DNA from: Thermodesulfovibrio yellowstonii DSM 11347
GTDB lineage: Bacteria; Nitrospirota; Thermodesulfovibrionia; Thermodesulfovibrionales; Thermodesulfovibrionaceae
Direction: 5' to 3'
Assembly: GCF_000020985.1 (NCBI RefSeq)
Contig: NC_011296.1
Span: 1,939,804 to 2,003,803 of the forward strand
Length of the DNA stretch: 64,000 nucleotides
Below, piece by piece: positions 42,709-52,800 of the stretch. Position 1 is the first letter of the stretch; every line of letters begins with the position of its first letter. The notes beneath the pieces are model-generated. The model was not told where the DNA came from, did no database searches, and was given only the letters and a program-made list of their open reading frames with translations. The position numbers and the translations under genes are program-made.

Positions 42709-44343
42709 TTATCTTAAAAACCATTTTTTTATTTCATCAAGAGAGATAAACTTTCTTACAGGTCTTCCATGAGGACAGTGTTCAGGATCAGAAGTTCTTT
42801 CAAGTTCCTGAAGTAAAGCCTTAATTTCAAAATGGTTAATTTTCTCATTTGCCCTTAAAGAGCTATGACATGCTATTGTTGCTGCAATTTTTCTTTTTAT
42901 CTCAATAAAATCTGGTGTAGATGTTCCTTCTTTAAGTGTTAATGCGATATTTTCAATCATTCCTGCTATATCTATATATTTAATAATCTCAGGTAATGCT
43001 CTTATTACTATTGAATTTTCTCCAAAATCTTCAGCTTCAATGCCGAGTTCATTGAGTATGTGTAGATTTTCTTTTATTAAAACATAATCCTGCGGATTTA
43101 AGTTTATAACATGGGGAAAAGTAAGTTTTACAATTTGTTCACTCATTTTATTTAAAATCTTCTCAAAATTTACCCTCTCATGCGCTGCATGGAAGTCAAG
43201 AAAGACAATTCCATCCACCCTTTGAATCACAACAATTGCGTCACCAATACTGAAAAAGTGAAAAATTTCTTCTTTGTTAAAAATTGACTCTGTATAAAAT
43301 GCAGAAATTTGAGATATTGAAGACAAATCTGCATTTACCTTCCACTGATTGGTCTCTTCTGCAATCATTGATGATTTAACTTGATATTCACTCATTCTAA
43401 AAATAAGCTGATGAATTATTTGGGGTTCACGAAATCTTACTTCTTTTTTTGCAGGATGAACATTAAAATCTACATCCTCTGGTGGAAGATTTATAAAAAT
43501 AAAAAACTGAGGATGATTTTCATTGATATGAAAAGCTTTATATATAGTATTAACAATTGAAAAATCTTTTACAGGCCTGCGGTTTACAAAGATTAATTGT
43601 CTACCCTTGGATTTTCTCAGAAGTTCTTCTCCGCCAAGAAATAACTCAATTTTATAGTTATCTTTTGAAATTGTTTTAAACTTAAGCTTCTCTGTAAATT
43701 CTAAACCAAAAACCTGTGATATTCTATCATATAAAGTTTTTACCTGAGGTATATTTAAAACTTCTTCTCTATCAATAAATAAAGAAAAGGAAATTTCTGG
43801 ATAGGCAAGACAGTAATTCTGGACTGTTTCAATAATATGTGCTTTTTCAGTATAAGAAGATTTAAGAAACTTTCTTCTGACAGGTGTATTAAAAAAGAGA
43901 TCTCTAATCTCTACTGTTGTTCCCTTAGTAACTACAGGCTTCTGCGATACTAAATTACCTCCCGTAAGATAAACCTCTGTACCTGTGTCTTCATCTTTAT
44001 ACTGGGTAATAATTTTGAGCTTGCTTACATTTGCTATTGAGTAAAGAGCTTCACCTCTGAATCCGAGAGAAGAGATTCTTTGAAGGTCCTTTTCATCTTT
44101 TATTTTACTCGTTGCATGTCTCTGAAAAGCCAATATAACATCATCCGATGGAATTCCTTCTCCATCATCTATTACTTTTATTTCAGCAATTCCAAATTCC
44201 TTTATATAAACAGATATAGAGTTCGCACCTGCGTCTATTGAGTTTTCAATCAGTTCTTTTACTACTGAGGCTGGTCTTTCTACAACCTCTCCTGCTGAAA
44301 TTTTCCCGACAATAGTCTCAGGAAGTATTTTAATTCTATTCAA
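42709..44343 (-). CDS. mutL: DNA mismatch repair protein MutL
   Basis: 544 residues. The N-terminal GHKL ATPase has [31 protein letters not shown] and [15 protein letters not shown]. The C-terminal dimerisation domain holds an endonuclease-type motif [12 protein letters not shown], in which Phe replaces the usual Gln of DQHA(X)2E(X)4E, plus CPHGRP near the end. MutL thus probably nicks DNA itself, as in bacteria lacking MutH. mutS is not in the window. Confidence 0.95.
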   Translation of the reverse strand: [544 protein letters not shown]

Positions 44344-44349
44344 TATACT

Positions 44350-44901
44350 CTACCACCACGGAGGATATCCATACTCAAACCACCAACCAGGAGAACCATA
44401 CCAAAACCATATTGAAGGATGCCAGTAATAATTAGGATAGTATTTTGTTTTTTTCCACAGATACGTTGCCTGAGCCTCAATAACAGGAAAAATGTAAGGC
44501 ATTGTATCAATCTTGCCCTCTTGCAGTCCTTTAAATCTCCCGGCAACTGTTAGTAGTCTTCCTTTTGAGTAAACAGCACAGTCAAGAAAATTTTTTGATT
44601 TTACAATAAATCTTCCCTCTGAAGCATCTGTCTCTTCTGGATAACCTTCTCTATCAAGAGGTAAATGAAGAATCTCAAAAACTGTTCCATCCTGAGTATT
44701 GATACAATTTGTAATTCTTCCACCCCATAAAAGAGATATATCCTTGTATTTGTCAGGATTATCTTTAACGACTTTGAAAGGCACATCTTTTAATGAAGGA
44801 ATATCCTGTAAAGGTTTAGGCAAAGTTGCACAACTGAATACAAAAAACAATGAAATTACTAATATAAAAAATTTAACAGAAATAAAAAACTTCTGTAACA
44901 T
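44350..44901 (-). CDS. Slp-family outer-membrane lipoprotein
   Basis: 183 residues. The lipoprotein signal ends with VFSC (C24). The mature part matches the Slp/YeaY family pattern: PFKVVKDNPDKYKDISLLWGGRITNC, then VVE-type strands and a segment for a secondary structure rich in Gly. The C-terminal 40 residues are very rich in Trp and Tyr (YWHPSIWFWYGSPGWWFEYGYPPWW-like composition). Function is unknown beyond outer-membrane attachment. It has its own strong promoter ending only 5 bases from the ATG. Confidence 0.85.
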   Translation of the reverse strand: MLQKFFISVKFFILVISLFFVFSCATLPKPLQDIPSLKDVPFKVVKDNPDKYKDISLLWGGRITNCINTQDGTVFEILHLPLDREGYPEETDASEGRFIVKSKNFLDCAVYSKGRLLTVAGRFKGLQEGKIDTMPYIFPVIEAQATYLWKKTKYYPNYYWHPSIWFWYGSPGWWFEYGYPPWW

Positions 44902-44906
44902 AGTTT

Positions 44907-44935
44907 ATTATATCAATTGGATTACAAAGAATCAA
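44907..44935 (-). promoter_or_regulatory. Promoter of the Slp-family gene (leaderless geometry)
   Basis: On the minus strand TTGATT (44930-44935), a 17-nt spacer and a perfect TATAAT (44907-44912) end five bases before the ATG at 44901. A start of transcription at the usual distance would fall on or next to the start codon, so the mRNA would have no leader. Confidence 0.7.
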
Positions 44936-44946
44936 AATTATGGAAT

Positions 44947-45342
44947 TTACTTTGTTATTACCTCTTTAAATAGTCTGTAAGTTTTTTGGTATTCAGCATA
45001 AGCCTTTTTAAAAATTATAGGGAAGTTGTTCAAATCTTTAAGATTTATAATGAAATCTACGCCTTGAACAAATGCATAAAGCCTATCCATTGTTGCTATT
45101 GAATTACTTAGAGAAAATACAATAATCTCTCTTCTCCGATACATCGGAAAAGATAATATTTCCTTGATTATTTCACTGTATTCTTGCCCTATTATAATTA
45201 AAACTACGTCTTCAAGTCCGATCATCCCTAAAGCCTCTTCATTATTTGAAGGGCTAAGGCATTCAAAGCCTAATGACCTTAGATAATCAGATAAAGTTTG
45301 TTGGATTTCCTTATTGTTTTCGCATATAACAGCTTTTGGCAT
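44947..45342 (-). CDS. Degenerate receiver-domain (pseudo-receiver) protein
   Basis: 131 residues with the size and beta-alpha alternation of a CheY-like receiver (AVICENNKEIQQTLSDYLRSLGF). The expected phosphoacceptor Asp after the third strand is absent: the segment reads VVLIIIGQEYSEI. The first acidic pocket is EN instead of DD. Phosphorylation is thus unlikely. It follows the PilU-like gene by 11 bp in the same direction and may regulate type IV pili or surface motility through protein contacts. Confidence 0.7.
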   Translation of the reverse strand: MPKAVICENNKEIQQTLSDYLRSLGFECLSPSNNEEALGMIGLEDVVLIIIGQEYSEIIKEILSFPMYRRREIIVFSLSNSIATMDRLYAFVQGVDFIINLKDLNNFPIIFKKAYAEYQKTYRLFKEVITK

Positions 45343-45353
45343 ATTCCATCCTT

Positions 45354-46517
45354 TTATTTTTTATCATAATCTATATCAAGTTTTAATCCTTCAATATCTG
45401 TAGTCTTTTCTCCCCTTTGAGATTTGATTTTATCTATTTCCATAATAACCTTGGATCTTCTTGATGCAAATGCTATAGCTGTTTCTTCAGTTATTAAGCC
45501 TTCTTTATAGCATTTAAGAATTGACTGGTCAAAGGTATGCATTCCAGCAGCTTCTGAAGTCTCTATTATGTCATAAAAAGTTTTTTCAGCAGTTTCACCG
45601 TTTATAATTAATTCCCTCACTCTTAAAGTATTCCGCATTATTTCTGTTACAGCTACTCTTCCTTTGTCAATTCTTGGTAGAAGCCTCTGTCCTACAACCC
45701 ATTTAAGTGTATCTGAAATCCTGAGCCTTATATAGGACTCATCATCAGGCGGAAACATTCCAACTATTCTTCCAATCGTCTGTCCTGCATCTGTGGTATG
45801 AAGTGTGCTCAGAACAAGATGTCCTGTTTCAGCTGCCATAATGGCTATTTCAAGCGTTTCCCTATCTCTTATTTCTCCAACAAGTATTACATGTGGAGCT
45901 TGTCTGAGTGCAGCACGAAGCCCGTCTGCAAAATTATGGAAGTCTACTCCAAGTTCCCTCTGATTAAATGTTGATTTTTTATGGGGGTGTACAAACTCAA
46001 CAGGATCTTCAAGAGTTATTATATGAGATGCTCTTGTCTCATTAATGATATTTAAAATTGCCGCAAGCGTTGAAGATTTACCAGAACCTGTTGCTCCTGT
46101 AACTAAAACAAGTCCCATTCTTTCTTTTGCAATCTCTTTAATTATAGGAGGCAATCGCAGTTCTTCAACTGTAGGTATCTTCACAGGAAGCTTCCTCATA
46201 ACAATTGAGTAACTTCCTCTCTGAGAAAAAATATTCACCCTAAATCTTGCTTTCTGTATAGCATAGCTTGTATCACAGTATCCATCTTTTATAAGATTTT
46301 CAATAAGTCTTTTTTGGTTATTCATCAGGATTAGAGCTATTCTTTCTGTATGAAAAGGAATAAGAGATTCAATCGGAACATTTTTCAATTGAACAGGTTT
46401 TAGTTCACCCCAATGAAGCACCTGAAAGGGTCTTCCAACTGTAAAAACAATATCTGATAATTCAGGACAGGTCTCACAAATTTTATCAAGAATATAATCA
46501 AATTCCTGTTTCCTCAT
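45354..46517 (-). CDS. PilT/PilU-family type IV pilus retraction ATPase (second copy)
   Basis: 387 residues. Secretion ATPase of the GspE/PilT family with Walker A (LVTGATGSGKSSTLA), Asp box (ITLEDPVEFVH), Walker B (VILVGEIRDRETLEIAI) and His box (GHLVLSTLHTTDAGQTI). The AIRNLIRE-type retraction motif is altered (VRELIINGETAEK), as in PilU-like paralogues. It overlaps the adjacent pilT by 4 bp. It likely supports PilT during high-load retraction; the assembly ATPase PilB is not in this window. Confidence 0.9.
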   Translation of the reverse strand: MRKQEFDYILDKICETCPELSDIVFTVGRPFQVLHWGELKPVQLKNVPIESLIPFHTERIALILMNNQKRLIENLIKDGYCDTSYAIQKARFRVNIFSQRGSYSIVMRKLPVKIPTVEELRLPPIIKEIAKERMGLVLVTGATGSGKSSTLAAILNIINETRASHIITLEDPVEFVHPHKKSTFNQRELGVDFHNFADGLRAALRQAPHVILVGEIRDRETLEIAIMAAETGHLVLSTLHTTDAGQTIGRIVGMFPPDDESYIRLRISDTLKWVVGQRLLPRIDKGRVAVTEIMRNTLRVRELIINGETAEKTFYDIIETSEAAGMHTFDQSILKCYKEGLITEETAIAFASRRSKVIMEIDKIKSQRGEKTTDIEGLKLDIDYDKK

Positions 46518-47593
46518 GTAAGTCCTTCTTGAGGAACTTCTTTAAGAAATTTAACAAATTTCTGCTTGTCCGTTGCTCTTTCATAGGCATCCTCTGGTGC
46601 AATTTTGCCTTCCTGAAGAAGTTGCAATAAAGTATCATCCATTGTCTGCATGCCTATTTTTTTGCTTGTCTGCATAATTGAGAGTATTTGATGGGTTTTT
46701 CCCTCTCTTATAAGATTTGCAACAGCATAGGTGTTAATCAAAATCTCACATGCTGCAACTCTTCCCTTACCATCAGCCCTTTTTAAAAGTGTCTGAGCAA
46801 CAACTGCTTGCAAAGACTCACTTAGAGATGTCCTTACCTGCGCCTGCTGTTCAGGTGGAAAAACATCAATAATTCTATCAACTGTTTTAATGGCTGATGA
46901 AGTATGAAGTGTACTGAATACAAGATGTCCTGTAGCAGCAGCTTCCAGAGCAAGCTGAATTGTCTCCATGTCTCTCATCTCACCAACCAAAACTATATCT
47001 GGGTCTTCTCTAAGAGCAGCTCTTAAGGCTTTCGCAAAGCTTTCTGTATGAGTTCCTACTTCTCTGTAAGAGATAACGCAGCCTTTATTCGGATGAACAA
47101 ACTCTATGGGGTCTTCAATAGTTATTATTCTTTCTTTTCTGTTACTGTTTGCATAATCAATAATAGCAGCAAGGGTTGTTGATTTTCCTGAACCTGTAGG
47201 ACCTGTAACAAGAACAATTCCCTTTTTAAGCATTGCGAACTTTTTTAATACAACTGGCAACCCAAGCTGATCAATTGTTTTTATTTCATTAGGAATGTGC
47301 CTGAATGCTGCGCCAATTCCTTCCTTATGCATAAAATAGTTAACACGAAAACGAGCAACACCAGGTATTTCATGAGCAAAATCAAGATCTCCTGTTTCCT
47401 CAAATATTTTGATTTTTTCCTCTGGTGTAATTTCATAAAGAAACTTCCTAAGTTCATCATTATCAAGAACTTTATACTGAACCCTGACAAGCTCTCCGTG
47501 AATTCTTAAAACTGGCTGACTTCCAGCAACAAGATGAAGATCACTTGCTTTGTTTTCAAGCATTAGTTTAAAAAAGGCATCTATCCGAGCCAT
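46514..47593 (-). CDS. pilT: Type IV pilus retraction ATPase PilT
   Basis: 359 residues. N-terminal PAS-like domain (MLENKASDLHLVAGSQPVLRIHGELV) and C-terminal RecA-like ATPase: Walker A LVTGPTGSGKSTTLAA, Asp box ITIEDPIEFVH, Walker B IVLVGEMRDMETIQLAL, His box GHLVFSTLHTSSA, and the VANLIREGKTHQ retraction motif. Hexameric PilT depolymerises pili for twitching. The promoter -10 ends six bases before its ATG. Confidence 0.95.
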   Translation of the reverse strand: MARIDAFFKLMLENKASDLHLVAGSQPVLRIHGELVRVQYKVLDNDELRKFLYEITPEEKIKIFEETGDLDFAHEIPGVARFRVNYFMHKEGIGAAFRHIPNEIKTIDQLGLPVVLKKFAMLKKGIVLVTGPTGSGKSTTLAAIIDYANSNRKERIITIEDPIEFVHPNKGCVISYREVGTHTESFAKALRAALREDPDIVLVGEMRDMETIQLALEAAATGHLVFSTLHTSSAIKTVDRIIDVFPPEQQAQVRTSLSESLQAVVAQTLLKRADGKGRVAACEILINTYAVANLIREGKTHQILSIMQTSKKIGMQTMDDTLLQLLQEGKIAPEDAYERATDKQKFVKFLKEVPQEGLT

Positions 47594-47599
47594 GTAAAA

Positions 47600-47628
47600 A
47601 TTATAGCATGATTTGAGGAAGAAGTGAA
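47600..47628 (-). promoter_or_regulatory. Promoter of pilT (leaderless geometry)
   Basis: On the minus strand a weak TTCACT -35 (47623-47628), a 17-nt spacer and a perfect TATAAT -10 (47600-47605) end six bases before the pilT ATG at 47593. No ribosome-binding site fits between them. A leaderless transcript is predicted. Confidence 0.6.
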
Positions 47629-47641
47629 CTCATGTTATACT
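47613..47641 (+). promoter_or_regulatory. Promoter of the HAD phosphatase gene (short leader)
   Basis: TTGAGG (47613-47618), a 17-nt spacer and TATACT (47636-47641) precede the ATG at 47655 by 13 bases. The predicted leader is about 7 nt and has no Shine-Dalgarno motif. This promoter overlaps the pilT promoter on the other strand. Confidence 0.6.
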
Positions 47642-47654
47642 AAAAAATTGTAAA

Positions 47655-48299
47655 ATGACTATTGAGCTTATTATCTTTGACTTAGACGGTACACTTGTAG
47701 ACTCCTGCAAGGATATAACTCAAGCATTGAACTATTGTTTTAAAAAAAGAGGAATTGAAGGCTTTTCACAAGAGGAAGTAAAAAAAATGGTTGGAGAAGG
47801 TGTTAATCGCCTTATAGAAAAAGCTTTACAACTAAGAAAACTTTCTCTGCCTGTTCAGGATTTAGTTGAATGTTTCATAAACTATTACAAAAAACACATA
47901 GCAGACTTTTCCATAGTATATCCTAATGTGAGAGAAACCCTTGAGAAATTGCAAGGAATTAAAAAAGCGGTGATTTCCAATAAGCTCACTGAATTAAGCA
48001 TTAAAACACTTGAAACTCTTGGACTTTTAGAATACTTTGATTTTATAGCTGGAAGTGACCTTTTTGCTGAAAGAAAACCCTCACCAGTTCCAATTATTGA
48101 AACAATAAAAAGGTTTAATACCTCTCCAGATAAAACAATAATTGTTGGAGACAGCGAGCTTGACATTAAGGCAGGGACATTAGCAGGAGTTAAAACAGTA
48201 GCTGTTACATACGGATATAGAGAAAAAGCACTTCTAAAGAATGCTGATTTTATAATTGATAAATTTAGTGATTTAATAACCATTGCCAGGACATTGTAA
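47655..48299 (+). CDS. HAD-family phosphatase (phosphoglycolate phosphatase-like)
   Basis: 214 residues. HAD motif I is FDLDGTLVDS (nucleophile and acid Asp), motif II KAVISNKLTEL, motif III Lys in AERKPSPVP and motif IV VGDSELDI. The helical cap between residues 15 and 80 matches the Gph subgroup. The substrate could be 2-phosphoglycolate or a similar small phosphate ester. It is followed by the CooC-like gene with a 1-bp gap. Confidence 0.85.
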   Translation: MTIELIIFDLDGTLVDSCKDITQALNYCFKKRGIEGFSQEEVKKMVGEGVNRLIEKALQLRKLSLPVQDLVECFINYYKKHIADFSIVYPNVRETLEKLQGIKKAVISNKLTELSIKTLETLGLLEYFDFIAGSDLFAERKPSPVPIIETIKRFNTSPDKTIIVGDSELDIKAGTLAGVKTVAVTYGYREKALLKNADFIIDKFSDLITIARTL

Positions 48300-48300
48300 T

Positions 48301-49044
48301 ATGAGCTATTTTATTGTTTTTGCAGGGAAAGGTGGCGCTGGGAAAAGCACCCTTGCTGCATTAACAGTAAAATATCTGCTTAATAGAAACTCAAATCCTG
48401 TGCTTGTTGTAGACGCAGACCCTAACTTTTGCCTTCCTGAACTTTTAGCAGTCAAAGTTACAGAAACACTTGCATCAGTAAGGGATAATGCCTTGAAGGA
48501 TAAACCTGAAGGCATGAGCCTTGATGAATGGCTGGAAATTCAGATAAATAGAATTGTTGAAGAAGCTAAAGGATTTGACCTTATTGTTATGGGAAGGCCT
48601 GAAGGTAGTGGATGTTATTGTGCAATTAATAATGTTTTAAAGAGAATTCTTCAGGAAATTGCAGAACAATACAGGTATATAGTTGTTGATAATGAAGCTG
48701 GAATGGAACATATAAGCAGAGGTATTGTAAATAAAATTGACCTTTTATTTATTGTAAGCACTCCTGCTAAAAGTAGCATTCAAGCTGCTCTGAGGATAAA
48801 TGAGCTTACCAAAGAGCTCGGTATAACTCCAAAGAAGAAAGTCCTTATTATAAATATGGCTTTTAAAGAATTTGAGAATTCTGAAAAACAGGAACTTTTA
48901 AAACATTTTAATAAAATTCATTATGTTTTTTTTGATAAAGATTTTATGAAATTCAGTGAAACTGGCAGAAGCGTATTCAGCCTTTCTGAAGAAGAAGCTG
49001 TATGGAAAAACTTTAAAAAGATTTTGGAGGATGAAATTGAGTGA
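48301..49044 (+). CDS. CooC-like MinD/ParA-family ATPase
   Basis: About 247 residues from the ATG at 48301; an upstream TTG at 48283 is in frame but overlaps the HAD gene and adds only six residues. Deviant Walker A GKGGAGKSTLAAL, VVDADPNFCLPELL and VVDNEAGMEHISRG identify the CooC/NifH-related family used to insert nickel into CO dehydrogenase and related enzymes. GRPEGSGCYCAINNVLK carries two cysteines (CYC) typical of CooC metal sites. No CODH gene is present here, so the client is unknown. Confidence 0.82.
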   Translation: MSYFIVFAGKGGAGKSTLAALTVKYLLNRNSNPVLVVDADPNFCLPELLAVKVTETLASVRDNALKDKPEGMSLDEWLEIQINRIVEEAKGFDLIVMGRPEGSGCYCAINNVLKRILQEIAEQYRYIVVDNEAGMEHISRGIVNKIDLLFIVSTPAKSSIQAALRINELTKELGITPKKKVLIINMAFKEFENSEKQELLKHFNKIHYVFFDKDFMKFSETGRSVFSLSEEEAVWKNFKKILEDEIE

Positions 49045-49807
49045 AAAATTTGACAAGCTTGTTGAAATAATGGAAATTCTACGCTCTGAAAAAGGTTGCC
49101 CCTGGGACAGAGTCCAAAATCATGACACTCTTAAAAGATATCTTCTTGAAGAAACATATGAACTTATAGAAGCAATTGAAAATAAAGATCCAAAATCTAT
49201 AAAAGAAGAACTGGGAGATTTAATTCTTCAGATAGTTTTTCATAGTCAGATAGCAAAGGAACAGGGTAATTTTGATATAAACGATGTAATAGATTCAATT
49301 ATTCAGAAAATGATAGGAAGGCATCCTCATGTATTTGGAGAGGCAGAGTTTAAAACTCCTGAAGAAGTTTTAAATCAGTGGGATGAAAGAAAAAAAGAAG
49401 AAGGTAAGCTTGGTAGTTCAATACTGGAAGGGATTCCTTTGGCACTTCCTTCATTGCTTAAAGCATACAAAATTCAGTCAAGGGTGGCAAAAGTTGGCTT
49501 TGATTGGGATAATGTTGATGGAGTGATTGATAAGATTAAAGAAGAACTCAAGGAAGTCCAAGAAGCTATTAAAATAGGTGAAAAAATAAAGATAGAAGAA
49601 GAAATAGGTGATTTACTTTTTAGTCTGGTAAATCTTGCCCGTTTTCTTAGGATTGATCCAGAAACTGCTCTAAGAAAAACTAATAGGAAATTCGAAAAAA
49701 GATTTAAAAGACTTGAAAAACTTGCTCAACAAAAAGGCAAAAGCCTGAAAGATATGACACTTAGTGAAATGGATAGCCTCTGGGAAGAGATAAAAAATTC
49801 TGAATAA
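49031..49807 (+). CDS. mazG: Nucleoside triphosphate pyrophosphohydrolase MazG
   Basis: About 258 residues with two tandem MazG domains. The first begins LVEIMEILRSEKGCPWDRVQNHDTLKRYLLEETYELIEAIE with EELGDLILQIVFHSQI; the second has IKEELKEVQEAI and EEIGDLLFSLVNLARFLRIDPE. The EExxE...D metal sites are present in both. MazG clears non-canonical NTPs. The start is ATG at 49031 or TTG at 49037; GGAGG at 49026-49030 is better spaced for the TTG. It overlaps the end of the CooC-like gene. Confidence 0.93.
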   Translation: MKLSEKFDKLVEIMEILRSEKGCPWDRVQNHDTLKRYLLEETYELIEAIENKDPKSIKEELGDLILQIVFHSQIAKEQGNFDINDVIDSIIQKMIGRHPHVFGEAEFKTPEEVLNQWDERKKEEGKLGSSILEGIPLALPSLLKAYKIQSRVAKVGFDWDNVDGVIDKIKEELKEVQEAIKIGEKIKIEEEIGDLLFSLVNLARFLRIDPETALRKTNRKFEKRFKRLEKLAQQKGKSLKDMTLSEMDSLWEEIKNSE

Positions 49808-49851
49808 TTTTACTTGATGCCGCCTCAAGGTTTAAACAGTTACCGATATTG

Positions 49852-52800
49852 TCATTTTGCCATTCCTGATGCAGTTCCTGTAAAATTCCCACTTCCATAA
49901 ACACCTGATGCCGCACCTTGCATATTAATAGAGCTATTATATGAACCACCTGATAGCTGTATAGGATACGCTATATCATTAGCTATGGTTGCTGACCAGT
50001 TTCCACCTGACCAATATGTTGGAGTAAAATTAACAGAACCTGAAGCACCTGAGGTTGCATTAAGTGTTACAGATTGATTTAATGTTGGAGTTCCACTGTA
50101 AATTCCATTTATATCTGCCGTGGACCAGAGAAGTGGCTTTTGACCTGCTTGAGTTGAAAAGAAAATAACATTATTCATATTTACTGAGAGATTATTCCCT
50201 GAACCACTAAAACTTGCTCTGCCAACCTCAACTACTGGAATGTTCAGTTTTCTCAGTTTTTCCTGTTCTTCTGTAAAATTTGTTCCAGATGTATTGCATT
50301 TTCCACCAGGGCATGCCATACTTAAAAAATTCGCTGTTTCAAGAACTGTTCCTAATGTTACTGCCTGCCAGTATTTATTTGTTGGGTCAAATGTTCCTAA
50401 TGTTTCACCCACAAATATTCCTGTTAAAAAAGGAGTTCCTGTTATATCTGCAAAATATCCATAGGTTTTACCATTAATTATATTCTGAACAGAATTTTCA
50501 GTCCCCCATAAATTTCCCTTTAACAGAGCACCAAAGGAACCTTGAAAACCTCCTTCAAAACTTCCAGTATATGTTATATCCCATAAACCTGTGGGGACAG
50601 TATTATATGTTCCGCCCATTCCAATCAATCCTGCTCCGAAGGTGTAATAATTCGTATTTGTATCCATGATTATGTAACCTTCCTGATTCTGTAATGTAAT
50701 GCCATATGAATTTGTATCAATGCTCAGATTTGATACAACTGCTGGCGAAGGTGAAGAAGGAATTGAACCTGCTGCAAGGGTTACAGCTTTGACATTATTT
50801 TCGCCTTCAAGAAAAAATCTTTTTTCAAGACTCAAAACATTTGATGTTCCATCTGTTGAGAGATTCCCGATGAAAATTCCCTTATTCGTTGAATCATTAT
50901 ATATTCCTGCAACATACGTGCTGAAATTATAGGATGTATCTGTTTTCTGCCCAAATCTACCACCTATATAACCAGAATATCTTAATGATCCTGATGACCA
51001 GTTAGTTGGTGCATACCATAGATAAGATGAACCTGAATTGAAATCTATTTCATTACTTGAATCATTTATTTTGCCCATTGAATACAGGCTTCCCTGTTCC
51101 TTACTCCAGAAACTATCTCCGCCAAGATAAGAATTAATTCTTGCTCCTGTTACAGCAAAATTCTCTTTATAAATCTTGCTTGTATTTGCATCTGATACAA
51201 TATTGCTTAAATGAGAAAGCTCAACAATAGGTTCATAACCTCCAATTACTATTCCAACCCATTTATTGCTGCCTAAATTGCCAAACATTTTACCTTCAAT
51301 TATTCCATAATGAGTTGGAGTCATGAATCTGCCTTGAAAGGTTCCCTGAATTTTTCCTGATGAAACTGTTGCCTCTGAAACGCTTCCCAGCCAATAATCA
51401 GGCGTTGTATATGATGCATCCCTATTATCCCATGAATCTCCACTGAATTCAAGTTTAAGCCCTGTAGGTAGTGTTGCAGAGTGGGAACCACCAAGCTCTA
51501 TCCCAAAAACTCCCCACGATTCTGGATTACTTCCTTTTTTAAGAGAAAGAGTAGCAGAACCAATAACACCATAAGATGTGTTACTTATATCCTGTTTAGA
51601 TATTGTTGGAGTCCCGCTTCCACCTGTAAAATATCCCTGATAACTGCCCTGAATATAATCTGACCATGTAGACATGGTTGAATAACCAACTGTTTTCTTT
51701 TTGAATGTAAAGGCAGGCTCAATATCAATAAGATGTATTTCTTTGTATAAATTTTGATTTGTTCCATATGGTGAACCTTTAAGAATTCCTGCAGAGCCAT
51801 CAGAACCTATGTATAATCCATAAATAGCATAATTTTGGGATGAATCCTCACCAATACCTCCTGCATAACCCTTTAGCTTTAAACTACTTCCAGAATTTTG
51901 CTGAAAATTACCCCATACCATAGATGTGTCCTGTGTAACATCAGGAATATAACCAATTCCATAATTTTCTGTTTTGTATGTTACTGTATCATTTATGCTT
52001 GATGGTAAAATCAGCTCTCCTGTTTTTCCAATAAGTATTGTAGACTGTCCGCCTCCTTGAACTTCATCTATTTTAGTGCCATCATAGTAATGATGATATC
52101 CCGTAAATTTAGCAGATAAACTAAGTTCCTTCACCTCTATCCAAGGTTCTGTAGTCACTGATTTTATCCCGCCAGATTCCATAGTAAGCGTGGAATCACC
52201 GCTTCCTGTAAAAAGATAAGTTGGTGTAAGCAGTCTGAAATAAGAAGAAGATGTCGGACCTTTTAATATCCAGTATCCTTCTGTAGCATTACCCCCTCCT
52301 GCTTTAAATGTAGAATTAAAAGAAACAGGGGATGAAGCTGTAAGCTTTGCTATACCTTTGTCAACTGTCAATGCTCCTGCGACATTTCCAGTCACTGAAC
52401 TGTTTGCTGAGGTATCAGTTGCAATATTCCCCGAAAATGTGCTTGACTTTGGATAAACTATTGATGAAGACCACTCTTTGTTATTTCCGTAACTGTCTGT
52501 TGCTTTTATTTGAATCTCATAGGAACCATAAACATTGATTGAAAAATCAATGTTATTTTGAGCTGTTGTGTTTACATCCTTCCATTCATCCCAATCTGAA
52601 GTTTTAGTCCTATACCTAACAATAACTGGCTTGTTTGCCTCTACTTTATATGTTATTTTCCACTCCCCAGAAATTGGGGCTTCAATGCTGTAAAGCATAA
52701 AATTAACGCTCAAACTTTCTGTAATTTTTGTTGTTTCAGTAATTGGAGGAGTTGTCTCCTTTGTTGAAAGTCTTGGTTCAGAAGAAGTCTCTGGATAAAA

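Noticed and set aside
48283..48300. TTG at 48283 as start of the CooC-like gene
   Set aside because: The ATG at 48301 starts exactly at the conserved family N-terminus, and the extra residues have no support.
48956..49030. Upstream extension of mazG from 48956
   Set aside because: It overlaps the CooC-like gene by 89 bases and is not MazG-like; the homology begins at 49031.
49808..49851. Possible terminator between mazG and the FecR-domain gene (CTTGA/TCAAG hairpin)
   Set aside because: The stem is only 5 bp and is not followed by a T-tract in either direction.
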